From positions 1 to 29,421 of the forward strand of contig JAUYCY010000041.1 in assembly GCA_030692055.1 (NCBI GenBank): a DNA stretch of 29,421 bases, read 5' to 3'. The notes beneath the pieces were generated by a model. It worked only from the letters and a program-made list of their open reading frames with translations. It had not been told where the DNA came from and did no database searches. Below are positions 16,894 through 23,985 of this stretch, piece by piece. Position 1 is the stretch's first letter; every line of letters starts with the position of its first letter. The DNA is from Candidatus Omnitrophota bacterium. GTDB lineage: Bacteria; Omnitrophota; Koll11; Duberdicusellales; 4484-171. The position numbers and the translations under genes are program-made.

Positions 16894-17997
16894 CTATCCT
16901 AGATAAAATTCACGCACACATTTGATTACGTAATCAATTTCTTTTGAGGTTAGATGCTGATGAACCGGTAAGGTAATAATTGTGCGGCAGTGTTCTTCGC
17001 ACACCGGAAAATCACCCTTTTTATAACCTAAATGCCTAGCTGCCTTTTGTAAATGCAAAGGTATAGGATAATGAATCTTTACTTCTACGCCTTTTTTAAG
17101 CGTATACGCATATAAACCATCTCGATTTTTTGCCTGGATTACATAAGTATGATACACCTGCTTTATGTTGGGCCGACGGGGCGGAATCGTGATATGGCCA
17201 TTAAGTTTCTTAAAAGCTTCATCAAAACGCCGGGCGTTTGCAATACGTTTCTCAGTAATAGATACAACATCTTTAATCAAACGGTTAGCCACAACTGCCT
17301 GCAGAGAATCCAACCGGCTGTTGTGTCCGAACATTTCGATTTCATCGCGTGTGGACAAACCATGGTTACGAAATAATTTTAGTTTCTCGCATAACTGTTT
17401 TGAACGGGTAACAATAATGCCTGCGTCTCCCCAGACATTTAAGTTTTTTAAAGGGTGCATACTAAAACAGGCGGTTTTCCCCCATGAGCCAACATGTTTT
17501 CCGTCGATAGAAGCTAAAATTGCCTGCGCTGCATCCTCTACAACTAAAAGATTATGTTTTTTTGCAATCTCCATAATTTTAGGCATGTCTGCGGGGCAGC
17601 CTGAAAGATGAACCGCAAGTATCGCCTTAGTCTTAGGTGTAATTGCTTTTTCAATTTGATTCACATCAATAGTATATTCTTCGTTATTGTCTACAAATAC
17701 CGGACGTGCTCCGGCCATCGCAATCGCGCCAACAGTAGCAATAAAGGTATTGGGCGTAGTAATAACTTCATCGCCAGGGCCTATGCCTAAAATTTCTAAA
17801 GAAAGGATAAGAGCGTCTGTTCCGGAACTCACCCCGATAGCATAAGGTATTTTACAAAGCTTAGCAAAATTTTCCTCAAACTTTGCCACATCTTTACCTA
17901 AAGTAAAATCACCGCTTTTTACGAGCCTGCCTATATCTTTAAGATAGGGGCCAATATTTTTGAATTGCCGGCCCAAATATGAATAGGGAATTTTCAT
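16894..17997 (-). CDS. DegT/DnrJ/EryC1/StrS aminotransferase, copy 1
   Basis: 367 residues. PLP site: D155-AAQ (VVEDAAQAILA), the Schiff-base lysine K184 in CFSMHPLKNLNVWGDAG, and the SSGTDALILSLEILGIGPGDEVIT cofactor-phosphate region at 58-81. Equal length and clear similarity to the next gene upstream (18123-19226) show a tandem duplication that has diverged. HPLKN is typical of sugar aminotransferases of the VioA/WecE/DesV kind. It acts in the cytoplasm on a nucleotide-linked 3- or 4-keto sugar. Which keto position cannot be told from sequence alone. Confidence 0.93.
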   Translation of the reverse strand: MKIPYSYLGRQFKNIGPYLKDIGRLVKSGDFTLGKDVAKFEENFAKLCKIPYAIGVSSGTDALILSLEILGIGPGDEVITTPNTFIATVGAIAMAGARPVFVDNNEEYTIDVNQIEKAITPKTKAILAVHLSGCPADMPKIMEIAKKHNLLVVEDAAQAILASIDGKHVGSWGKTACFSMHPLKNLNVWGDAGIIVTRSKQLCEKLKLFRNHGLSTRDEIEMFGHNSRLDSLQAVVANRLIKDVVSITEKRIANARRFDEAFKKLNGHITIPPRRPNIKQVYHTYVIQAKNRDGLYAYTLKKGVEVKIHYPIPLHLQKAARHLGYKKGDFPVCEEHCRTIITLPVHQHLTSKEIDYVIKCVREFYLG

Positions 17998-18122
17998 ACT
18001 GCTTCCTCCTTTCTGAAGAAGATTACACAGATTATTAAAAGAATTACAGCGATTGAAATAACATATTTATTTCCCTTAACCTCTGCAATCATTCTCCTAA
18101 TCTATATAATCATTATTTACTC
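17998..18122. repeat. Spacer with a GATTACA..GCGATT-type repeat
   Basis: 125 bases between the two DegT genes. They hold AAGATTACACAGATTATT and AATTACAGCGATT (about 18018-18053) and a reverse-facing AATCTATATAATC near 18097-18111. The same family recurs at 28993-29115 and 29330-29421. No coding sequence seen. Confidence 0.5.
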
Positions 18123-19226
18123 CTATTGTTTATAAAAATCGCGGATACAATTTACTATATAATTTAGCTCTTTGTTGGTGAGCTCAGGATAAATTGGCAA
18201 ACTCAAAATTCTTTTTGCCTGTTTCTCAGTTACAGGCAAAGAACCTATTTTATACCCTAAGCTTTTTGCCGCAGGCTGTAAATGTATAGGAATAGGATAA
18301 TGTATTTTGGTGCCAATAGCTTTATTTTCCAAGAATTTAATTAATTTCTCGCGCATTTCTACCTGTATCACAAAAGTGTGGTATACAGATTTTTCATGGG
18401 GTTTCTCACGTGGAACTTTAACTTGCTCTAAATCAGCTAGGTGTTCCTGATAAAATCGCGCATTTGCCCTACGTTTATCTGTCCATTCTTTTAGATAATT
18501 CAGCTTAACAAGCAATAATGCCGCTTGCACAGTATCCAGCCTTGAATTGGCACTCCAAATATCACAATCATCACGGCTGCTAAAACCGTTATTGCGTAAA
18601 ATCTGTATTTTTTTATATAGATCTTCGTCATTCGTTGTTAATACCCCGCCGTCGCCGCAGGCATTTAAGTTCTTTAAGGGGTGTAAACTAAAACAGCCTA
18701 TTTGGCCAAAAGAACCAACATATTTATTCTTATACTGTGCACAAACCGCTTGTGCACAATCTTCAATCACCGCCAATTTATGTGCTTTTGCAATTTTTAA
18801 AATAGGTCCCATATCTACTGGCCTGCCGGTCAAATGAACTGGTAGTATTGCTTTAGTGCGAGAATTTATAGCATTTTCTATCAGGGGTGGGTTTATATTA
18901 TAATCTTCGCCTACATCTACGAATACCGGCTTTGCACCAACTAATGCAATACAGCTTGCGGTAGAAACAAAAGAGTTCGCAACCGTAATCACTTCATCGC
19001 CAGGGCCTATATTTAATGCACGAAGGGCAAGAATAAGAGCATCTGTTCCCGTGCCTAGGCCTAAAGCATATTTTGTACCGCAAAGCTTAGCAAAGGAGTG
19101 CTCAAAAGTTGTAACTTCTTTACCAAGTATAAATTGCCCGCTTTCTAAAACTTTGCCTATCGCAGCTAAAATTTCTTTTTTAAGTCGTGTATTTTGTTTG
19201 GCAAGATTTACATAAGGAATATTCAT
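18123..19226 (-). CDS. DegT/DnrJ/EryC1/StrS aminotransferase, copy 2
   Basis: 367 residues. D156 in VIEDCAQAVCA, lysine K185 in CFSLHPLKNLNACGDGG, GTGTDALILALRALNIGPGDEV at 58-79 and the KIHYPIPIHLQPAAKSLGY segment near the C-terminus, which also appears in copy 1. It overlaps the upstream epimerase by 4 bases, so it is probably the original partner of that enzyme, with copy 1 the later duplicate. Two near-paralogues next to each other suggest either two amino groups on one sugar (a diamino sugar) or an aminotransferase/dehydratase split of roles; both copies keep the lysine, which argues against a dehydratase of the ColD type. Confidence 0.93.
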   Translation of the reverse strand: MNIPYVNLAKQNTRLKKEILAAIGKVLESGQFILGKEVTTFEHSFAKLCGTKYALGLGTGTDALILALRALNIGPGDEVITVANSFVSTASCIALVGAKPVFVDVGEDYNINPPLIENAINSRTKAILPVHLTGRPVDMGPILKIAKAHKLAVIEDCAQAVCAQYKNKYVGSFGQIGCFSLHPLKNLNACGDGGVLTTNDEDLYKKIQILRNNGFSSRDDCDIWSANSRLDTVQAALLLVKLNYLKEWTDKRRANARFYQEHLADLEQVKVPREKPHEKSVYHTFVIQVEMREKLIKFLENKAIGTKIHYPIPIHLQPAAKSLGYKIGSLPVTEKQAKRILSLPIYPELTNKELNYIVNCIRDFYKQ

Positions 19227-20221
19227 CGCAAATTTATTGCTTTCATAGTTCTAATATTGTAGTAACGTATATCTTCCATAGGATTTGGTATTCTACCTTC
19301 TTTGAAAGCATCCTGAAGGTCTTGGATTGCCTCCTCCACACTGTGCTTAGCGCTAAAGCCGAGCTCTTTTTTAATCTTTTCGCTACAAACCTGATATGAC
19401 CGGTTATCACTAGTTGTAGCCACCTCAATGGGTATATCTTTGCCAATAACTTTTCTTACTTTTTCGGCAAGCTCCATTACGGTAAAATTCTCATAACCCG
19501 CATTAAGTATTTTTCCATCAATCAATTCGTCAGGATATTCTAATGTTTTGACATAAAGATTAGTCATGTCTTCCATGTGAATATTCGGCCGTTTTTGCTC
19601 TCCGCCAAAAACGGTAATTTTTCCTTTATTGACAGCGTGATTAGTTAAAATGTTTACGGTTAAATCAAGTCTAAGGCGCGGTGAATATCCGCATACTGTT
19701 GACGGCCTAAGTATCAAGGTAGTAAAACCGGGCACCCTTTCTTTTATTAGAACTTCTTCACAAAGCATTTTGTATTTAGAATAATCGGTAAGCGGCTCTA
19801 AGGAAAGTTTTTCCGTTACTCTTTCCTCGCTCTTTACCCCATAAACACTTGAGCTTGAAGCGTAAATAAACCTTTTTACCTTATTTTTCTTAGCTATTCT
19901 AACCAAAGGAATAAAGGCATCATAATTGATAGATTTAGCTAGTGTCGGGTTTAACTCAAAACTTGGGTCATTTGAAATGCATGCTAAATGAATTATCGCA
20001 TCTATCCCCGGAATTTCTTTTTCCAATAAATCTTTATCTCTAATATCACCTTTAATTTGTTTTAAATTAGGGTTATTTTTTACACTGTCTAACACTGTGT
20101 TTCCGTATATATATAAATCTAACACTTTAACTTTATATCCGTTAGCAAGAAGTTTTGGTATAAGCACAGCGCCTACATAACCTGCTCCGCCGGTCACTAA
20201 CACACTCTCTATTTTTTTCAT
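19223..20221 (-). CDS. NAD-dependent epimerase/dehydratase (extended SDR)
   Basis: 332 residues. NAD-binding GGAGYVG at 11-17, LYIYG acceptor loop for the ribose, the catalytic pair Y147-SKY-K151 with the serine run ASSSSVYG at 121-128, and RPSTVCGYSPRLRLD further on. Similar to nucleotide-sugar 4-epimerases and to the SDR proteins next to GmhA/HldE-like genes. The long insert after the SDR core (NRSYQVCSEKIKKELGF) is the substrate cap. It would epimerise or oxidise the activated sugar made by the upstream kinase/nucleotidyltransferase and pass a keto intermediate to the overlapping DegT gene. A GGAGGT ribosome site lies upstream of the ATG. Confidence 0.9.
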   Translation of the reverse strand: MKKIESVLVTGGAGYVGAVLIPKLLANGYKVKVLDLYIYGNTVLDSVKNNPNLKQIKGDIRDKDLLEKEIPGIDAIIHLACISNDPSFELNPTLAKSINYDAFIPLVRIAKKNKVKRFIYASSSSVYGVKSEERVTEKLSLEPLTDYSKYKMLCEEVLIKERVPGFTTLILRPSTVCGYSPRLRLDLTVNILTNHAVNKGKITVFGGEQKRPNIHMEDMTNLYVKTLEYPDELIDGKILNAGYENFTVMELAEKVRKVIGKDIPIEVATTSDNRSYQVCSEKIKKELGFSAKHSVEEAIQDLQDAFKEGRIPNPMEDIRYYNIRTMKAINLR

Positions 20222-20231
20222 CTTTAGTAAA

Positions 20232-20798
20232 TTAACCTCCGTTTACTTTTTCGATAAGATAATCGCTAATACAGTGGCAAATTATTGAATGAGACAGTTC
20301 TACGTAGCCGTAAGAATCAGACGGTACATAAAAATTGATGTCGCCTAAGTTTCTTAAAGGATTATTCTTTTTAAAGCCGGACAAGGTCACGACAAAACAG
20401 CCTTTGTTCTTGGCTGCATTTACGGCATTAAGAATATTTTGCGAACTGCCGGAACTACTTATGGCAAATATAATATCATCTTTTTTTGCCAACATTTCTA
20501 TAGGTTTCTTAAAAACATTTTCGTAACCTAAATCATTGGATAAACAGGTGAGTAAACTTACGTCACTAAAGGCCATGGCAGGAATTTTAGCATTCTTTAA
20601 AAAATCCGTAGTAGTGTGGCTAGCAATAGCAGCGCTACCGCCGTTACCCACAAATATCACTTTGTTTTCATTTACATTACATGCTGCAATTATATTTACA
20701 ATATCTGTTATAGCTTTATCTAGCGATACGTTTTTGTTCTTAGAATAATTCGCTTCAGTTTTATCTACTATGCTGTTTAATTTTTTAAAATATTCCAT
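20232..20798 (-). CDS. gmhA-like: SIS-domain sugar-phosphate isomerase, GmhA-like
   Basis: 188 residues, the length of GmhA. SIS features: FVGNGGSAAIASH at 49-61 and SSSGSSQNILNAVNAAKN at 114-131. GmhA converts sedoheptulose 7-phosphate to D-glycero-D-manno-heptose 7-phosphate, and this gene is one base from the HldE-like kinase/nucleotidyltransferase gene, which strongly suggests a heptose route. No GmhB phosphatase gene is visible in this window, so it must be elsewhere or be replaced. A related ketose-aldose isomerase role is the alternative. Confidence 0.85.
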   Translation of the reverse strand: MEYFKKLNSIVDKTEANYSKNKNVSLDKAITDIVNIIAACNVNENKVIFVGNGGSAAIASHTTTDFLKNAKIPAMAFSDVSLLTCLSNDLGYENVFKKPIEMLAKKDDIIFAISSSGSSQNILNAVNAAKNKGCFVVTLSGFKKNNPLRNLGDINFYVPSDSYGYVELSHSIICHCISDYLIEKVNGG

Positions 20799-20799
20799 A

Positions 20800-22335
20800 T
20801 TATTTTAAAAGTGTAGTAAGGTATTTAAATAAAGGGCCTGCCTCTATTGAAGAACGATTACCGACAATTAAAACTTTCATCGCGCCTACAGCATTACCAA
20901 TAAAACCAACAGCTTCTATGGGAATATTTTTAAAAGCGCATGGCGCGGTAACAGAAAAAAAGGCATCTCCGGCACCAATTCTATCCACAACTTCCGTGGA
21001 AAGTATGGGGGTTGCGGTAAAATGCTCTTTCTTAGAATAAGTAAGAGAACCTCTGTGGCCTCTAGTAATAATTACCTTTTCGCACTTAAGCTTTTTACTT
21101 ATTTTAATTATTAATTTTTCTAAATTAGAATATTTATCGTGGCAGGCAAACCTGATTTCTGGTTCGTCAATACAAATGTAGTCTGCCCGAGAAAATTTAG
21201 TAACGAGGTTAAAGCCAAGGTTTGCGCTATTAGTTTGGACGTTTACTGCCAAAAATTTTGCTTTTTTACAGAGCAATTTTGTTATTTTAGGAGTAATTAC
21301 GCCATGCCCAAAGTCTGCGACAAGGACCATATCGAATTCTTTAAGGTATGAATTAAGATAACCACATATTTCTGCTTCCAAAGAAGAAGGCAGGTGGTTT
21401 GCCTCTTCTAAATAACATACCTCAAAAAGTTTATTTAAAAAATTGGGGTCGACGAATCTGCGCTTAACTACTGTTGGTGAGTTCTGGCAATAATAAAAAT
21501 TCGTTTTAACGTTTGGCTTTAAATGACTCGTTATAAAATTTTTATAATCATTCTTTGTGCCAATACAGCTTAATAGCGTAATGTTTTTAGAAAAACTTGC
21601 TAAATGGTTAGCCGCCGCTAAAACACCGCCGGCAAATACTTCTTCGTTTATAAACTTAGTGGCGATAATATTATCCTTCTGAGATTTGCCCATTCCGACA
21701 CAATAATGATATTCGTCGATAATGATATCTCCTATAACCAAAACTTTTACATCTTCTACGCTTTTTAAATAATCTATTATACTTTTGGCAGAATATCTTT
21801 TTTTAAACTGCGAAAGAAAGTTTTTAGTTTCTTCGGGATACGAAGCAAGAAAAGTATTGATTAATGATGAAGAGCTAAAGGTTATTTCATCGGTAAAATA
21901 GATAGAACCTCCCACAGCTTTAATTGCTTCTTCTTCTTCGTTGATTTTACCTGTAACATCGTCTTCCTTTTTTATATAATCGCTACCCTTAACATAAAAA
22001 TGCGGTTTTATCTTCTTTATAGTTTCTACTGCAGTAGGCCATTTATTAATAGCCACAAAATCAACGCACTCTATTGCTGCAATTGTTTCGGCGCGTAAAT
22101 TTTGATGAAATATCGGCCTACCTGGGCCGCGGTTAACATATTCGTCCGCGGTTAGAGTAATAACTAGGATATCTCCTTTCTTTTTTGCAGCTTCAAAATG
22201 CTTAAGATGCCCGGGATGTAAAAGGTCAAATACGCCGTGGCAGTGCACTATGGTTTTGCCTTGTTTTTTAAGGCCTTCTATGGTACGGCTTAGTTCATCT
22301 AACGTTTTTATTTTGGAATAAATATCTCGTGCCAT
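20800..22335 (-). CDS. hldE-like: Bifunctional nucleotidyltransferase-PfkB kinase, HldE-like with reversed domain order
   Basis: 511 residues. Residues 25-165 are a cytidylyltransferase-like domain (RfaE domain II): HGVFDLLHPGH at 33-43 with the HxGH nucleotide motif, RAETIAAIECVDF at 81-93, KPHFYVKGSDY at 110-120 and the FSSSSLIN end at 153-160. Residues 195-511 are a PfkB/ribokinase domain (RfaE domain I): IGDIIIDEY 201-209, FAGGVLAAANHLA 234-246 and DRIGAGDAFF 451-460 with catalytic D457. E. coli HldE has kinase first and nucleotidyltransferase second; here the order is swapped. Predicted: phosphorylates heptose 7-phosphate at C1 and later activates the 1-phosphate to an NDP-heptose. Next to GmhA-like (1-base gap) and preceded by a structured 124-base spacer. 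Confidence 0.88.
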   Translation of the reverse strand: MARDIYSKIKTLDELSRTIEGLKKQGKTIVHCHGVFDLLHPGHLKHFEAAKKKGDILVITLTADEYVNRGPGRPIFHQNLRAETIAAIECVDFVAINKWPTAVETIKKIKPHFYVKGSDYIKKEDDVTGKINEEEEAIKAVGGSIYFTDEITFSSSSLINTFLASYPEETKNFLSQFKKRYSAKSIIDYLKSVEDVKVLVIGDIIIDEYHYCVGMGKSQKDNIIATKFINEEVFAGGVLAAANHLASFSKNITLLSCIGTKNDYKNFITSHLKPNVKTNFYYCQNSPTVVKRRFVDPNFLNKLFEVCYLEEANHLPSSLEAEICGYLNSYLKEFDMVLVADFGHGVITPKITKLLCKKAKFLAVNVQTNSANLGFNLVTKFSRADYICIDEPEIRFACHDKYSNLEKLIIKISKKLKCEKVIITRGHRGSLTYSKKEHFTATPILSTEVVDRIGAGDAFFSVTAPCAFKNIPIEAVGFIGNAVGAMKVLIVGNRSSIEAGPLFKYLTTLLK

Positions 22336-22351
22336 ATTAATTTATACATTC

Positions 22352-22402
22352 GCGGCGCCAAATCCACAGCTTATTTAGGCTGCGGATGCATGTGGGCGCC
22401 GC
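22352..22402. repeat. Two-step stem-loop in the leader of the HldE-like gene
   Basis: GCGGCGCC (22352-22359) pairs perfectly with GGCGCCGC (22395-22402). Inside it ATCCACAGC (22362-22370) pairs with GCTGCGGAT (22379-22387) with one wobble. It lies 17 bases before the ATG at 22335 on the minus strand. It could be an RNA leader structure or an inserted palindromic repeat. Confidence 0.6.
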
Positions 22403-22420
22403 TTTAGTATTCGCCATGCC

Positions 22421-22455
22421 GAAAACTCGGGCTTTTAGCCCGAGGAGTTATGGGA
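22421..22455 (+). repeat. Hairpin resembling an IS200/IS605-family right-end remnant
   Basis: CTCGGGCT-ttt-AGCCCGAG (22426-22444), preceded by GAAAA and followed by GAGTTATGGGAGG. A GC hairpin with a TTT(T)AGCC centre followed by GGAGT is the usual look of IS200/IS605 (TnpB-type) right ends. There is no tnpA or tnpB gene nearby, so at most this is a solo end. It sits 5 bases below the stop of the epimerase at 22460. Confidence 0.4.
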
Positions 22456-22459
22456 GGCT

Positions 22460-23458
22460 TCATTTTGTTAAATATTTGAACCAATCTTTGGTCGCTTGCG
22501 CTATAGTTTCGGGTTCCCATACCGGAGCTTGCCGCCAATAATCAATATTTTCAAGCATTATTCTTACGCCTTCTTCAAGGGTAACTTTTGGCTGCCAACC
22601 AAGTAGTTTTCTAAGCTTAGCTATATCAGCAAAAGTGCAATTTGGCTCACCTGGCCGTCTTGGAATATATACTACCTCACCACCTAAAAGCTCAACCAAC
22701 CTATTAACACTATAAGTATTACCTGAACCTACGTTCATTGTTTCGTCTTGGCATTGCGAATCTGCTGCCATCACAAAAGCATTTACCACATCTGTCACAA
22801 AAGTAAAATCTCTAGTCTGAGTACCATCGCCTACCACAGTAAATGGTTTATTGCTAAGTTTCTGGGCTAAAAATACTCCAAAAACCGCGCCGTATGTCCC
22901 CGAAGTTCTAGAACGCGGCCCATAGACGTTAAATAATCTTAGCGATACTGCGGGTAATCTATAAACTTTAGCCCAATGTAAAACCGTTTGTTCCCCCAAA
23001 TATTTTGTAAGAGCATAGGGATATTGCGGGCTTACAGGAGCTGTTTCCGGTGTAGGAATAATTTCCGCTATTCCGTAACACGATGATGAAGCCGCATAAA
23101 CTAGCTTTTTTACTTTAGCTAGGCGCGCGGCTTCCGCAACATTGACTGTACCTAAAACATTAGACCTGCAATAGCCAAGGGGATTCACTATTGAGGGAAC
23201 TATATCTGCTAAGGCGGCTAAATGAAAAACCCAGTCTATTCCTTTAAAATACGGCTCAATTGTTTTAAATTCCGAAATATCTGCTTCGACTAAATTTAGG
23301 TTTTTATTACCCTTATGGTGAGCTAAATTTTGTGGCCGGCCAGTTGAAAAATTATCAATTACTGTTACAAAATTTCCGTCATTTAGAAGCCGGTCAACCA
23401 TGTGACTTCCTATAAATCCTGCTCCGCCGGTTACAATTATTTTTTTATAAGACACCAT
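22460..23458 (-). CDS. NAD-dependent nucleotide-sugar epimerase/dehydratase (extended SDR)
   Basis: 332 residues. GGAGFIGSH at 11-19, NAD-specific VIDNFSTGRPQNL at 34-46, catalytic Y148-ALT-K152 with AASSSCYG at 122-129, and FNVYGPRSRTSGTYGAV plus the FTVVGDGTQTRDFTFVTDVV motif of UDP-glucose 4-epimerase and WbpP/GalE-like proteins. Clearly different from the SDR at 19223-20221. An AGGT ribosome site precedes the ATG, and the HTH gene lies 20 bases upstream. Probable role: C4-epimerisation of a UDP-hexose or its N-acetyl or uronate form. Exact substrate not set. Confidence 0.92.
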   Translation of the reverse strand: MVSYKKIIVTGGAGFIGSHMVDRLLNDGNFVTVIDNFSTGRPQNLAHHKGNKNLNLVEADISEFKTIEPYFKGIDWVFHLAALADIVPSIVNPLGYCRSNVLGTVNVAEAARLAKVKKLVYAASSSCYGIAEIIPTPETAPVSPQYPYALTKYLGEQTVLHWAKVYRLPAVSLRLFNVYGPRSRTSGTYGAVFGVFLAQKLSNKPFTVVGDGTQTRDFTFVTDVVNAFVMAADSQCQDETMNVGSGNTYSVNRLVELLGGEVVYIPRRPGEPNCTFADIAKLRKLLGWQPKVTLEEGVRIMLENIDYWRQAPVWEPETIAQATKDWFKYLTK

Positions 23459-23478
23459 AATACCTATTGTTATACTTT

Positions 23479-23652
23479 TTACGAATCTCTAACCATGCGT
23501 AAAATCTCCCTACCCATAATTCTATGCTGGCGGCCGATTTTGGCAGTTTTTATATGGTTTCTCTTTATTAAGCGCAGGATGGTAGAACGGCTGATTTTTA
23601 AGATTTTTTGGGTTTCTGCTAAAGTGTAGATTTCGTTAGTGTTTACTTGCAT
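23479..23652 (-). CDS. Excisionase-family helix-turn-helix DNA-binding protein (57 aa)
   Basis: Short gene read directly from the minus strand: starts MQVNTNEIYTLAETQKILKI, continues SRSTILRLIKRNHIKTAKIG and RQHRIMGREILRMVRDS, then TAA. The pattern Y-TLAE-x-LKISRSTILRLIK-x(5)-AKIGRQHRI is that of the MerR-like HTH_17/excisionase domain (AlpA/Xis type); the whole protein is one winged-helix domain. It lies 20 bases before the epimerase ATG and about 55 bases downstream of a good promoter, so it heads the glycan operon. No integrase or att sites are visible, so a regulator role is more likely than excision; this is inference. Confidence 0.8.
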   Translation of the reverse strand: MQVNTNEIYTLAETQKILKISRSTILRLIKRNHIKTAKIGRQHRIMGREILRMVRDS

Positions 23653-23713
23653 TATGTTAATTAACGAATTAATATGTTAGCAAATTAAGCAATAAAATTA
23701 GACAAGTTTGAAG

Positions 23714-23741
23714 ATTTTAACAAAATAACAGAATGTGTCAA
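23714..23741 (-). promoter_or_regulatory. Predicted main promoter of the glycan cluster
   Basis: Minus strand: TTGACA (23736-23741), 16 bases, TAAAAT (23714-23719). Transcription would begin near 23707 and read the HTH gene at 23652 and on through the cluster. A perfect palindrome GTTAATTAAC (23656-23665) lies between the start site and the ATG and could bind the HTH protein. Confidence 0.6.
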
Positions 23742-23985
23742 TAGATTTCTTTAGGTATCAGAATGGGGGGGGTTAGGTTGATATGTTGGCAAGTTAGTAG
23801 GTTATTATGTAAAAAGGGGCTATTGGGAAAGGGTTAGGAAGGGTTAGATATAAGGGGCAGGGATGGGATAGAGTGGGGTAGGATTACGTTAGCGTATCTA
23901 TTTCCGAAGGCCAGAGAGGGGCCCCCCCACGGGCATGTCCGTGGGGCTCCAGTTTTTAATCTCTATTTTCACAGTTATCCTCGTC
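23742..23985. other. Non-coding stretch with a G-run-rich, C-poor tract and a GC hairpin
   Basis: From 23764 to 23885 the plus strand is runs of G with GGGTTAG words (for example at 23831 and 23840) and almost no C. A GC-rich stem CCCCACGGGC-at-GTCCGTGGGG (23925-23944, extending to 23946 with small mismatches) lies 40 bases beyond the stop of the ATPase gene. In the direction of that gene no T-run follows it, so it is not a standard terminator. No coding sequence seen. Confidence 0.6.

Noticed and set aside
17165..17611. 148-residue plus-strand frame opposite the DegT gene
   Set aside because: Antisense shadow; the DegT motifs on the minus strand are complete.
23479..23652. Prophage or integrative-element boundary
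   Set aside because: Excisionase-like fold only; no integrase, att repeats or phage genes, and the gene leads the sugar operon.
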